From Sordariomycetes sp. S80-01Y (taxonomy: Eukaryota > Ascomycota > Sordariomycetes), in NCBI GenBank assembly GCA_037042185.1, contig JAXQJY010000031.1, positions 372,001 to 436,000 on the forward strand: a DNA stretch of 64,000 nucleotides. Direction: 5' to 3'. Shown in pieces: positions 44,721-56,629 of this stretch. The notes under the pieces are model-generated. The model was given only the letters and a program-made list of their open reading frames with translations, ran no database searches and was not told the origin of the DNA. The position numbers were made by a program, and so were the translations under genes. Each line of letters starts with the position of its first letter. Positions within the stretch are counted from its first letter, which is position 1.

Positions 44721-46387
44721 TTACGCAATTGGGGCATAGAAACCGAACTTGTTGCGTGGGTCCCACTTCTTCTTCAGATCCCTCAACTTGTTGATCCTCT
44801 CTTTTTCCCGCCCATAGGTCTCTTGCAGGGGCTCACCACCGTAAGCATAGTTGACATACGTGTGCGGCTCGCCTTTGGGGCGTAGAGCCTCCTGGATCTG
44901 TTTGCCGACCTTGAGAGCCTTTTTCTCATCCTTGCTATCATCGCCCTTCCACCATAGCATAGGCGAGGTGAGCAGATGCCTGCGACGCTCCTCGGGAGCC
45001 ACTGCAGTGGATTCCTCAGCGACAGATTGGGGTCCCTTGCGACCGTACGACTCCATGAGCCAGGCGGATGTAGTGAAAGGGTCCTCAGCTGTGAGCTTGG
45101 CAAACTTCTTGAACCCCTTGCGCATGGCCTTTCCGTCCCACTTTGTGAAGGAGTTCGGGGTGCCGAAGATGTTCTCGTTCTTACGGCACACAGGGCTAGT
45201 GATACCGAAGCCTCCGACATCGTAGAGCTCATTGTAAGGAATGTTGGCCTGAGTGAATTCGGCGACAGGGTTGAGGCTTCGGAAGGCAGCAGCGTAAGCG
45301 TCAACTGCGGTTTCGGAGCCATCGTGGAGCAGGGCTAGATTGATTATCGGCTACAACGCGGTCAGTGTCATCGAAGGTCCTGAGGAGAAACCAAATAATA
45401 TCGAACTTACGTTCTCTTCGTCAACAGTGGGGTCACGAAGAATGACTCCGTTGAGCACCAGTAAGCCCGGATCCTCATGCTCTTCTTCGAGCTCGTTCCA
45501 AGTATCGAAGAAACGCTCCAGCTTATCCTCTGAAAATGTGAAAGCAGTCATGGTCCATCCGTCTGGCGAGACATCGGACACCTTCACGTCGAAGCTCGTC
45601 ACGATGCCGAAGTTGTGACCGGCGCCGCGCAGTGCCCAAAACAAGTCTGCGTTCTCGCTGGCCGAGGCGGTCACGGCAGTGCCGTCGGCGAGAACGACGC
45701 GAGCGGACACAAGGTTGTCTGCTGCGAATCCATATTTCGATTGAAGCATGCTGTGGCCACCACCAAGAAGAGGCCCGATGGCGGAAACGCATTCACAGAG
45801 TCCAGTCACTGCTTCTCGTCAGTGTGCCGGCCAATCCATGCGATGCGAGGGATAGACTTTACCAGCTTGCTTATTCTCCTCGAAAAGAGCCGCGGTGATC
45901 TCGTGCTGCATGATCCCGCCGCCAACAGTAGCTACGTCTCCCCCGCTGTGGACGGACGAGGAATTGAGCTTTCGCATATTGATCTGGATGCCATTCTTCA
46001 CCTTTTGCAACCCAGACGTCCAGCCATGGGTACCAGTGACTGCCAGGAAGGGCAGCTTCAGCAGGTTCGCAATCTGGATCTGTTCAACGCGGCTTACATT
46101 AGCATCAGTAACAGACTACAGTCGAGCTTACTCACAGTGACTTGGACATCCTTCTCCGTGGCAACTTCGACCACAGCAATGTAGCCAGGTGCAACGCGAG
46201 GCGTAGACGCCCTCTCCGTCAAGCCATCCCACTCTGGCGAGAATGAGAAGCTTACCACTGCATCCTCAGATAGCAGAGGAGCCAATTGCTGCTGGATGTC
46301 GATCTCTTCGCGCGTCCCGCACCCTGGCTTTGCAAAAGCCGTCAAGGCGTGGAAGAAGAGGGCTGAGACCGCCACTGAGACCTTCAT
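44721..46387 (-). CDS. Secreted FAD-linked oxidase (BBE-like)
   Basis: Four exons (46387-46136, 46079-45863, 45808-45411, 45350-44721) give 498 residues. A signal peptide is clear (MKVSVAVSALFFHALTAFA). The FAD-binding domain of the berberine-bridge/oxygen-dependent FAD-linked oxidase family follows: PGYIAVVEVATEKDVQV, FLAVTGTHGW (the usual flavin-linked His position), VATVGGGI, ISAIGPLLGGGH-type block (VSAIGPLLGGGHSM) and GADNLV-like FAADNLVSARVVLADG, then LFWALRGAGHNFGIVT. The C-terminal substrate domain ends YVNYAYGGEPLQETYG and KKWDPRNKFGFY, the BBE tail. Such enzymes oxidise alcohols, sugars or secondary metabolites; the substrate here is unknown. Introns are 56, 54 and 60 bp. Confidence 0.9.
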
Positions 46388-47633
46388 GACGACGTTCCGA
46401 AGATCAGAGTCAAGAGCGCGACGACTTGATGTTACATGCAAAAGCAAGAATTAGATGGAAATTTCCGTAAGAAATATATAACTGGAGGGAATGCATGTGC
46501 GTTCGCCTTCTTCCGAGAAGCGACGCGCGCGCTAGACATCAACGTGGTACTGGAGCTCGGGACCGATTTGATTGTTTGACCCGATTACCAACGAATCCGT
46601 GACCATTCTGGGCGAAGAAAGTTCATTACTCGCACGTGTGCGTGAGAAACCAAATTTCCCCTCTGTCCTCAAGCAGAGTACCACGCTGCCAGCTGCGTCC
46701 AATAGATCAATCAGTCTGCATGCACATGCAAGCCCCTGCGCCGAAGGATTCAACCAGCCTGGCAGCACGACTTTACAGCCCGCGTAGAAAGGCTTACTAC
46801 GCCTCAAAGAAACGTCAAACATCGACAGGTGGAAGTTTTAACGAATGGCATACCAGGTGTCTGGAGTAATTGATTCGGTCCGTTCGTTATACTGCCACTA
46901 CCAGCAAGCCATTCGACTAAGTTAACGTTGATACTACGTGCTCAATTCAGACATGCTGCCGATTTTGTACGGGCTTGTTGATTCAGGTGGCTTGACCTCA
47001 GCCGCGTCAAATCCCTGCCCGTGGGAGTGAGGCGGCTGCAGCTACGACGATTGCGGCAGAAACCGGTCTGTAGGGCCGTGGGGTGCGCTGGCATTACTAC
47101 GGTGAGAGTTTAGGTACGTCTTAAATTATGAAAGAATATCTGCGCTTGGAGAACATTTGTCGAGAACTAAGTACGAGAGGCAGAGTTAGGGAGTGAAGAC
47201 CCAACAGCATCTCTGCAATAGTCTACCTGACGCTTCAATGCCTTTTACACCTGAGAGTCCGAGTCAGTGAAGAACTGATTGATCGCTTCGTCGATCCTTC
47301 GCGCAGCACTGGCGCGATGTCACTTTCAATGCTAGCTCGCTCGGTGCAATTCTCACGGCGCTACCGCCCGCCTTCGGACTCGCCAGACCTTCCCTCTTTG
47401 AGTATCTGGCTTGCTCCTTCGTAGATTGGCAATGGCATTTAGAGTACCCCGGGTCGGTCCGCCCCAATGGTGGATAATAAGAACAAAAGGGGGCCCCATT
47501 GAAAAGGGTTTTGATCTATTTGGAGCGTGTCATTAACTCCCCCGAGCCTTTGCTTCGGAACTTCGGCCTCTGGACTATTGACCAAATATTCAATTAGTTA
47601 CGGGCTGTAAGTCCCCAAGACGGACCCGACACG
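46388..47633. promoter_or_regulatory. Divergent promoter region, oxidase / rhodopsin-domain gene
   Basis: 1.2 kb between two divergent genes. No gene or clear element found; frames of 65-95 codons overlap on both strands without family features. Confidence 0.4.
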
Positions 47634-49046
47634 ATGCTCTCAAATTTCGCATTAGAGACGTGGGTCACCTTTGCGGTGGCCATGCCGATTATGTTGCTGC
47701 GGTTCGCCGCTCGTCTCTACGCACCAGGATGGCGCAGCTTCGATGGGACGGATCTTTGGTGCGCAATATCAACGGTATGTGGCTACGAAAATATTTCAAA
47801 AGCTCGAAGATGAGGCTAGAATACAGACTCGCAGGCCCTTTACACGATCGTCACGACTTGCAACTACCTGATCAGTACTCGTAAGGACTCTCTGGGATCG
47901 CGCTGATGCTATTGTCTCAATGTACTGATTTTTCTAGCTGACTGGCCTACCATCATCGAGCTCAACGAGGAGACAGCTTGGGAGGTCCCGAAAGAGAAAT
48001 ATCCAGCAATGGAGCGGGGGTCGAAGGTCGCGCACTTCTCGTGGACAATGTACATCTGCATGGTCTTCGCTTTCAAAGGCGTCATGCTTTCCCTCTTGCG
48101 CAGGCTAGCGTAGGTGGCTTGTTTCCACGCTGGAAGCTTAGCTAATAGAGGCATTTAGGAAAGACGTGAAGCGCCAGGAACGGATTGTCTTCTGGGTAAC
48201 CATCGCAACCATTGTCGCCTGGATCGCTTCGGTTCTTGCACACCTTCTAGGCTGTGTCCCCATCCAGCGGGTGTGGCGCGTTGCACCTTATGCCGGCGGT
48301 AAGAATCACTAGCATCTCTTCTCGAGAAAAAAACTGATCAACCAAGCGACTTGCACCACAAGACCGCAGAACTACATCGTTACTGGCAGCCTCAACATGC
48401 TGTAAGTAGATCATACCCCACCCGAGCCTTTTTACTCACTTCATCTAGGACCGACGCCGCCATCATTGCGGTTCCAATGCCCATGCTCTGGAATCTGCGT
48501 GTTCCCCTTGGCCAAAAGCTTGCACTCGGGGCCCTTTTCAGTTCAGGCATTCTCGTCATTATCTGCACCGTCCTACGCACATACTATCACTTCGGCGACT
48601 CCTCGAATCAATACCTGGGACAGCTATGGTCTGGCCGCGAAGGCTTCATTTCCATGGTTGTCATCTCTGTGCCCGGAATGTGGCCCTTCTTCCGCAGGGT
48701 GGGTGTCTTCGGATCCGTATACAAGAAGACCTACAACAGTCCTGGAAGTTATGGCAGAGGGGCCAATTCTGGCGCGGGCGGCTCAAGGCGGTTTACTAGG
48801 TCTCATGGGCGATCGAGGCCGAGAGACGGAACCCTGGATGATAACGACTACCCGATGGAGGGGCGATCAAGCGGGAACATGGATGGTCTGTGGAGTGGTA
48901 ATAGCGAAGAGAGAATTATTGCAAGAAGCAGCTCTTTCAAGTCAGATGAGCAGGGCCAGATCAAGGTTACTAAGGAATTCACGGTCGAAGTCGATCAGTC
49001 CGGGCGAGGGCGAGAGAACAGGACATCACCTGGCCTGGGCTTATAG
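47634..49046 (+). CDS. Fungal rhodopsin-domain (PTH11-like) membrane protein
   Basis: Six exons (47634-47774, 47835-47880, 47938-48109, 48159-48298, 48347-48401, 48449-49046) keep frame and give 383 residues. Membrane helices alternate with the conserved blocks of the fungal rhodopsin/PTH11 family: AARLYAPGWRSFDGTDLWC, NYIVTGSLNMLTDAAIIAVP, MPMLWNLRVPLGQKLAL and GREGFISMVVISVPGMWPFF. The last ~140 residues are a disordered cytoplasmic tail rich in Ser, Arg and Gly. The family is greatly expanded in plant-associated fungi, and PTH11 itself is a surface-sensing receptor in Magnaporthe. No ligand can be named. The N-terminus seems to lack the usual first helix or CFEM domain. Confidence 0.88.
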
Positions 49047-49545
49047 AAAGATTTAGCAAAATTTCCTATCATTGAGTTTATACAATATTCCAGTGGCATT
49101 TGTATCATGACGGTGTTTTTTTGCAAGGCACCACGTAAGGAATAGTTCCCATGACGCCGATATGAAGAGAAGCCTATGTTATTTGTCTGTGAGCCAAAAG
49201 AAAATGCACTGTTCAGGACGGAAAGTTAAAACACTCCCATGAAAACCTCACGGACTCATGCGCAAAGCTGTGGAAGGAGTGAAACTGCCGAATACAGCTG
49301 TTCAAGGATTGACCATGCTTTGTATCACCGAAACACAATCGATACTGCCAAGCTTTCGAATAAGGACAGGGAAGTGGTCTCAGCATATGTAATGGACTCT
49401 GCTGTCTGGCGTTTGGGCCATCCGCGAAAGTAAACAAGCTAGGCCCTTGGCTAAAGCAGCGAGTAATACAAAACGTTCAAGTCAAGGGATGCCACTGTGA
49501 TGTACGTTCGACCCTGTGAGGATTCTCCTATCGTGAAGCCTATTG
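49047..49545. other. Spacer between convergent genes
   Basis: 0.5 kb holding two 3' flanks. Nothing specific seen. Confidence 0.45.
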
Positions 49546-51151
49546 CTAATTATACCGGCGGTAATTTGCGCAAACCAACTCGTTAGTAGTGTCACCTCGT
49601 TTATTGATGACACTCCCATTGATTGCCCGATCAGACCCACCGAACGTAGAGCCGGACAAGCTGACCGAGGCTGAAGCTGGCTGCGGCCGCTGAGAGTCAG
49701 TTTCTGGCATCACAGTTAACATCGTGGTCTCAGAAAGCCGATGGCGATTCACATGAGGGCAGATAGAGATGTACCTCGAACAGGTCGACGAAGACCTTCC
49801 TCCACCATGGTAGAAAGTCTGTCTCTCAATATACCGTAACGCCCATTTGTCTCAGACTCAAACTTATTAAGATCGCTGTGATCGGCGTCGAAGGGAATGA
49901 TATCCTGGACCGCAGTGCCCGTCACTCCAACCTTCGTAGCTGATTCTTTCGTTACCAGGAGCCTGGGTTCACCATTCGTTGCCAATTCTCCGGAATCCAT
50001 CTAGAACGTATTTGTTAGCTTCAACCCTTCCACAGCTGTTCCATCAGGTGTTTCGTTCTAGATGTGTATACCTTGACCAATGTCTTGCTAGTCCTCGTTT
50101 CGTAAATAGACAGAATGCGCGTCTCCGCGTTGAAGCATGTCGCGAACTCATTGGAAAGCCTGTCTAAATACAAAGAGGGCTCTGATTCGCTGTCAACCAC
50201 AATCGATTCGATCAATCTGCTGTTTGGTTTCCCTTCTACTATAGTCTTCAGGCAGTCGTTTCGCAAACCCCAGTGCGGCACGCCAAGGAAGACCAAGCCA
50301 CAGCATGATAATCGAATCTGTTGCGGGTCGGGTTTCGTGGCGCGAAGGGATTTTACGAGAGCCTAGGGTTTCGCATATTAGAATGGACTGCTCGCGGGTC
50401 TGAATCGATGGAGAGTGCTCACTTCCTTGACCACGAGGCCACCTAAGCTATGGCCAACAAAGATAATAGGACGTGTCAGACTCTGCGCATAGTAACATTA
50501 GGCCGATCCATATCATCACAGAATGACGACTAACTAACCTTTGTGTCTTTTCTGAAGGTTGTCACCTTTTCAAGAAGGTCTGAGCCCAAAGTCTCAATTG
50601 ATGACCGCGCGTTGCTGTTTAGCAAGCTTGAATCATACCCGTGGAGAAGGACGCGCATCTTCGGAATCTCCTCTGGAAGCCAGTCTTGTAACCAAACGTC
50701 GTTACTATCATGCGCTTTCCACGTACAGAGGGGATGCGCATTGAGACCGTGAACCGCAATGACACTAGCAGGCCGATATCGTTAAACAAAGTAGCGCATA
50801 CTTGGTAGGTACCTACTCGATTAGAGACCCCTCTGGGTCCTCTGATAAGGGCGTAACGCCTTCATAGGAGTTATCAAGCCGAAGTCGAGGCTCGGACTCG
50901 GCATAGGCTTCATTAAACGCTTGAGCAAGCTTAACGGGAGGCAAGTCGGATCTGACGACGACAGTTGCGCAAGAAAATTTTCGACTCTTCGGCACACAAG
51001 ATTTAATCTTGATCGTTTTGAGTGCCTCGCATAACACAAAGGATGGCGTTTCGATAGATTTCAGCTTGTTCTCCAAAGCATCCTGCGTGGTGTGGATGGG
51101 GATGCCCTCTAGGCGTAGTGTCCAATGCTGGGAAGGGGCCTGGGGGGCCAT
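49546..51151 (-). CDS. SERAC1/SesB-like alpha/beta hydrolase with C-terminal amyloid-type motif
   Basis: Six exons (51151-50817, 50764-50539, 50482-50423, 50362-50072, 50000-49775, 49703-49546) give exactly 431 residues; introns are 52-71 bp with branch sites such as GAAGCTAAC and GTTAACT. The hydrolase fold shows VIAVHGLNAHPLCTW (oxyanion loop, about 113), the nucleophile elbow GHSLGG with Ser199, VFLGVPHWG, and PFDADHSDLNKF with the catalytic His. The last exon adds a Ser/Gly/Asn-rich tail (residues 380-431) unlike the enzyme core. Residues 396-422 of it match residues 2-28 of the neighbouring NLR without gaps. SesB-type hydrolases are known effectors of fungal NLRs; a lipase-like killing role here is inference. 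Confidence 0.85.
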
Positions 51152-52418
51152 CCTGTCAAATTAACGAATTGCACCTCCTCAAATCAATTGTTGGAAGCCT
51201 TGAGGCTTTATGGGCTCAAATCTGTCGAACGACGGGGAAGTCTCCTGATACTCCGGCAAACGGCGATATAGCTGAAACGTCGGCGCTTGAGTCGGTCAAG
51301 TGGTCGAATTGCATGATCGAGCATAGATTAGGTAGTAGCATACGCGGCACAAATGAAGAGGGAATAGATTACAGTCGTTAATCGTCACAAGTGAAGGGAA
51401 AGGCACGGGGCAGAGCTTGGTTTTCACTCTGGACGGAAGTGGCTGTCGCCCCAGAACAAGCTGTGAGAGCGCCTAACACGAGGCCAATTCGGCGGCCTGA
51501 TTCTACCGACATCATCCGGCATTGAGATATGCGAATCAAGTGCATAATCACAAATGGGGCTGCAGTCACAGTGCAGTGGAAGTGCAATGGGATCAGGCTC
51601 TGATTTGCGTGCAGTGCATGAGCTGAGACGTGCGTGTGCACGAGTTAGTCACCCACCTTATGCTAGAGCTCTCCTCATGCTCCAATCATCAAGCATTCAT
51701 AGGTAAGACTCAGATGTCATGGTGTGGCGGATCTACGAAGTTCCGTGATTTGATCCATCATGCAATAGAAGGGGACATGCTAATGACTGCTTGAGGTTGC
51801 ATCGAACGCCTGGCTTTGCTGAGCAGTTGTGGCTAGGCTTGGCACGGGTGATGGAAATTGTAAGACGCGCTATTGCTGCCTGGCTAAAGCTACTGAGAGA
51901 ACAGGGTACGGATACGCACGGCTGGAGCAAGCTGAGCTTACTAGGTGCACGGGGTGATTCTATTACCAATGCGTTGTTACAAAACCACTGCCCAGTGCCA
52001 CTCAAATAGTTCATCTCGAATACCATCCACACTCCAGACGTATCTGGTCTATCCTCGGGCCATCTATTCATCTCCTTCGTTGACTAGGGACGATTGACTG
52101 TCGCTCTACCTCACCTTAGCCAACCACTTGCAGGGATATCTCAAGTTTGAGTACAACCCACATCTCGGCTTGAGTTGGTCACAGAGAGACGGCGCTTTTG
52201 GTCAGAACTTATGTTCTTACAAAGTTACAAGGATGCGTCCAAGCTCTTCGGAGTGCGCGGATCGCCACAAAGACCCTTCTGGCGGCTGTGAAGATACCAT
52301 GGAATCGGCATCGCAAGCTTGCGACGCTGGTTACGCACATGGGAAGCTCAACAAGCCCAAACGATCTCGGCCAGCTCTTCTCAGATGCACGGAAGGCTCA
52401 AGTTCGACAGTAATTAAC
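51152..52418. promoter_or_regulatory. Divergent promoter region, hydrolase / NLR
   Basis: 1.27 kb between the divergent partner genes and must hold both promoters. A 71-codon helical-looking frame (52198-52413, no ATG start) ends 5 bp before the NLR start codon. It may be leader or a decayed upstream exon; I do not call it a gene. Confidence 0.5.
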
Positions 52419-55240
52419 ATGTCGGGCTCGAAATTCCATAGCACAGTCGAAGCAGTGGATTCCTCGAGCGTCAACCTGCATGGGGACACGCACAACTATC
52501 TTTGTCAGTCGACGCTCTCTCCTCAATTGATTTGAATAGTTGCATGTCCAGACTTCGTATATTAATTATCCCTTTGCTGGCAGCGGTTTATACCAACGGA
52601 AAGATCAGTAACGAGACAGCGAAATCCGCCTATGAATGGCTGCTCGGGACATCCCTTCTCGAGAATCCGGCACCATCAGAAGACAGCCACGAGGGTACGC
52701 TTCGAGAAGCTACCAGAGAGAGGCTTCCTTGTACAGGAGATTGGGTATTGGAGAAGCACGAACTGGAAACATGGCTGGCCCGAGATGACCAAGGTCCGAC
52801 ATGGCTCTGGATTAACGCATTCGCGGGCTTTGGGAAAAGCTTCCTCTGCGCTCGCATCACCCAGCATTTGACAGAGGACCTGGGCATACCAGTTGCCCTT
52901 TGCTCTTTTAATTCCCTTGCCTGGAAGGAGCAAGACGCTTCCGTCTTTCTGTACCTTTGGATCTGGCAATTGGCTAAAGATGACGAGGAGGTCATGGAGA
53001 TGGTCCTAGAGGAAGCCGAAAGCTCGTCAAGAGTCAACAAGCGAGTCGCACTACAACTTTTACACAGGATCCTCGAGGAAAGACAACGTCACGTGCTCGT
53101 TGTTGATGGTCTTGATGTGTGTCCCGCTTGGTTGGACAAGGGAGGTTCTGTGGACCGACTTCTCGAGGACCTTCGAGCATTCCTCCCTGCCAGGATCCCT
53201 TTGCTGATTGTTAGCCGAGATGAGCCCCATATTCGTAGAGTTCTGGGAGCCTCAAACGCAGCCGTACCCAAAGTGAGCGTTCTGACTTTGACCCCCTCGG
53301 ACAATCGAGAGGATAGGATCGCCCTTTCCAACGACCTCATCGAGCGCAAGATAGGAGGAAGATCCACAACTGTCAAAATGGAATTGTCGAAACGATTGGT
53401 GGAGAATTCTGCTGGTCAGATGCTGTGGCTTAAGCTCCAAGAGCCCGCTTTGGACGGGTGGAAGACAACAGAGCAGCTTCGACAAGCCGTCAGTGAGACT
53501 CCGAGCCAACTCTTCAAGACTTACGACATCACTTGGAAAAGAATCAACGCATTGTCAAGTTTGGATAAAAAGCGAGCCCTGAACATACTTCTATGGGCCA
53601 CCTTCTCTTTGCGGCCTCTTACCGTGGGCGAGATTGCGGAGGCTGCACTGATTAACGACGCCGTCGACGATCTTAGTGTTGGTGGGATGTCCGTTGCCTT
53701 AAACGAAAATTGGGTCCAAGGAGAGATTGAGCGATTGGTCAGCCCTCTGCTGAAGATTGATCGGTCCACTGAAGGCGCCTTGCATTGGACTGTTAACGTC
53801 ACCCACTTTACGGTCCAGGAATATCTGGCCCAGCGACTCCCGCTTCCGCCAAAGAGAGAAGCCAACCGAGAAGACCAGTCAAAGGTACAAAACGCACTTC
53901 TCGCTCGACTATGTCTGCATTACATCCGCTTTTCAAGCACTTGGGATGGCACTTCGAGCCTTTCCCCAAACGAGTTTGGGTTTCATAGATACTTCCGGAG
54001 TTATGCAGCGGGAACATGGTATCAGCACATTGAAAAAGCCAACGGAAAGCTTGATGTCGATACCCTTGAGCTTGTACAGGGCTTTATGACTGAGAACAGT
54101 CATTGCTGGAAGCCCTGGAGGGAGTGGTACGATGCAATGTGTGACGACGAAACGCATGACGATGAGACCCACCAGACCAGAGAGAATGGATTGCCTCGCG
54201 GACCTTTTTACTATGCTACCAAGCTTGATAAGCTTGACCTGTGGACTGGTCGCATTGCGGCAGACCACCACGAGACCCGTCTGAATGGGCCGCTTCCTGT
54301 CGAACGGGGGCCCGCTATTCATTATGCGTGCGAAACCGGCAACTTAAGAGTCGTCCGGACGCTGCTCAATGCGGGCACCTCTGTGGAAATCCGAGGAGAA
54401 AACAACAGGACTCCGCTTTTGACCGCGTGCCGCTACAACCACACCGAGGTGGCTGAGCTTCTTATAGAAAGGAATGCCGACCTGAACGCTGTGAACTCTC
54501 ACCGAAAGAACTCGCTACATGCAGCTGTTGATAACCAACATTTGGAGATGACAAGGCTGTTGGTCGACCGCGGTGCTTCATTGGGTGTGTTCTGTGGTGA
54601 AGGGTGGCTACCGGTGCACGCTGCCGCCAGGCGGGGTCGTTTGGACATCCTGGAGCTTCTCCTTCCCAAAGTCGAAGACATAAATGTTCTAACTAAGGGA
54701 AAGACAACTATGGTACATATCGCCGCCTCTAATGGACACCACCATATTCTCAAGGCCCTTGCGGAGAGAGGCGCTAACGTCAACAAAATCAACATATGGG
54801 GAACATCGGCGCTCCACAATGCCGTGGGAAAGGGATATTGCGAATCTCTGCGCGTCTTGCTTGACCACGGAGCTGACATTGACCGAGTCAACGAGAAAGG
54901 TCTCACTGCGGCTCATATAGCGGTTTTCAACGACGATGTCCACAGTTTGCAGCTTCTGGCTAGTAGAGGAGCTAATCTGAACCTGAAGGATTCGTCTGGA
55001 CTCACCGTGATCCTCGCCGCCAAGAAAAAAGATCTTCATGAGATCGTATCATTATACTCTCAAGGGCGATATGACAGGGAATCGTTCGACGAAGTCAATT
55101 GGGGGCGAAAGTTTTGGGAAGCTTGCCGTGGAGATGTGACTTCATCACGGGTACTATTGAACAGAGGAGTTTGTATCCAATTGGTATCTAGCACAGGTCA
55201 GGTCTTGGAGAAGCTCGAGCTCCAGGAGTTTTTGAACTAG
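52419..55240 (+). CDS. NACHT-ankyrin NLR with N-terminal amyloid-type motif
   Basis: Exons 52419-52503 and 52584-55240 (80 bp intron, GTCAGT donor, CTGGCAG acceptor) give 913 residues. Residues 2-28 form a Ser/Val/Asn motif shared with the tail of the adjacent hydrolase. The NACHT NTPase follows: P-loop AFAGFGKS (about 107-114), LVVDGLD Walker B, and a winged-helix region (RALNILLWATFSLRPLTVGE). Ankyrin repeats run from about residue 610 to 840 (AIHYACETGNLRVVRTLLNA, TPLLTACRYNHTEVAELLIE and at least five more), followed by a short tail. Fungal NLRs of this type act in non-self recognition and regulated cell death. If the intron call is wrong, the start of the NLR changes but the NACHT and ankyrin parts do not. 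Confidence 0.88.
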
Positions 55241-56629
55241 CTTGCCAATTACTGTGGGTTGCTGAAGAGGAACTCTAAGTGTGCTAATCTGGAAAGCAAC
55301 GTGGACGTTTTCGCCTAAATCCCCAAACCATCGTCATGCCGATATCATCTCGGTCGCGTAGGCTGGTTTAGGCTTAATCTGCACATCATAAAATAGTTAA
55401 ACACTACACACTACCGAATCTCCGTCGTACTCGGGGTAATCAGCTTGGATTAACATAACTACGATTATCTTCAGCGGTGTCACGGTATGATTCTGTGTAT
55501 TTGTACCATCCTAAGGGGCAGCGCTAATGCAACCAGGTGACACCCAGCTATGTGCATGATTGCGGCCGATCGCCCTACTCCCAGCGCGGGTATCACCCAT
55601 GTTCTCGCTAATCTATCTGTTGGAAATCTTGCTGTGGCCCTGCTCGCATCTAACGGAGAGCGTCTCCAATCATTCGCAGCTGATCTCCGTAAATCCTAAA
55701 ATGGGCTCTGACGTTTGCTTACCATATCAATTGTTTTAAGAAGCGTCTGGCAGCCAAACTTGTAGGAGACAGTACGCCCTGAAGGCAACAAAGGGGCTGG
55801 TGGCCAGCAGGATGCATGAATAAATTGAGCCCAGGCTTTAATTAGCAAATTCTGTCCATTAACCTTAGCGGAACTCTCCCGTAGTATTTTACATCAAGAA
55901 CGAGTCACTACACCGAATGCTTCTAATATGATCCCCACTCTGACTGGAAAGTGAGGTCAGGGTAAAGCAAGCGAGGCGGCTAGTCGATGACTCGACTTTA
56001 CGTACCGCCAACATCGAGACTATGGCCACGCCTATTCTAGAATATCTCTAATATACCACAAAACGGAGAGATAAAATCTTACCACATGAGGTATACGAAA
56101 CGGAGTCTGGCCGGAGGACATAGCCTCGATCTGATTGAGCTAGCCGTCATAGTCACGTGTCGACCATACTAACACCGACGTGCACACCAACAGCGATTTT
56201 GGATTGCCTCTCATCGAGCAGACAATTGAGGAACACAATGTTGGGAAGAAAGAATCATACATAAAGACAGCGAGAGCCACGCTCGGTTGTGTCTCTGTCT
56301 TCTGTTGATTGAAGTTGGATTCGTGAGGGCCGTAAGGGGGGAATTGAGCAGCGCGCATTTGCGCGCTCTGCCACGACTGCAGGAAGTGAGGGGATGGAGC
56401 CTGACGTCACCGTAATTGACGTTTAGGGAAAGATCCGGACCTTCTGATCTCGTTTCTTGTCCTTGTCCCTGTTCTCTCATCCTTGGTGGCCTGCTGATCG
56501 AAGTTGATGCCCCAACTTCACGTTAATCTGTTTCCTTCAGGTTCCCGAAATCCTACCCTGTCATATCTCTTCTCCCAAGCTCTGTGATTGTGCTCTTTGA
56601 TACCAGAACTTCAAATCTTCCGAGTAACA
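55241..56629. other. AT-rich intergenic, 1.4 kb
   Basis: No gene found. The AT content and frequent stops suggest old, decayed DNA. The right ~150 bp is the leader of the next gene (CT-rich near 56540-56580). Confidence 0.45.

Noticed and set aside
52198-52413. 71-codon frame just upstream of the NLR as a separate gene or NLR exon
   Set aside because: It has no ATG at its start, ends at a stop before the NLR ATG, and no splice sites connect it convincingly to the NLR frame.
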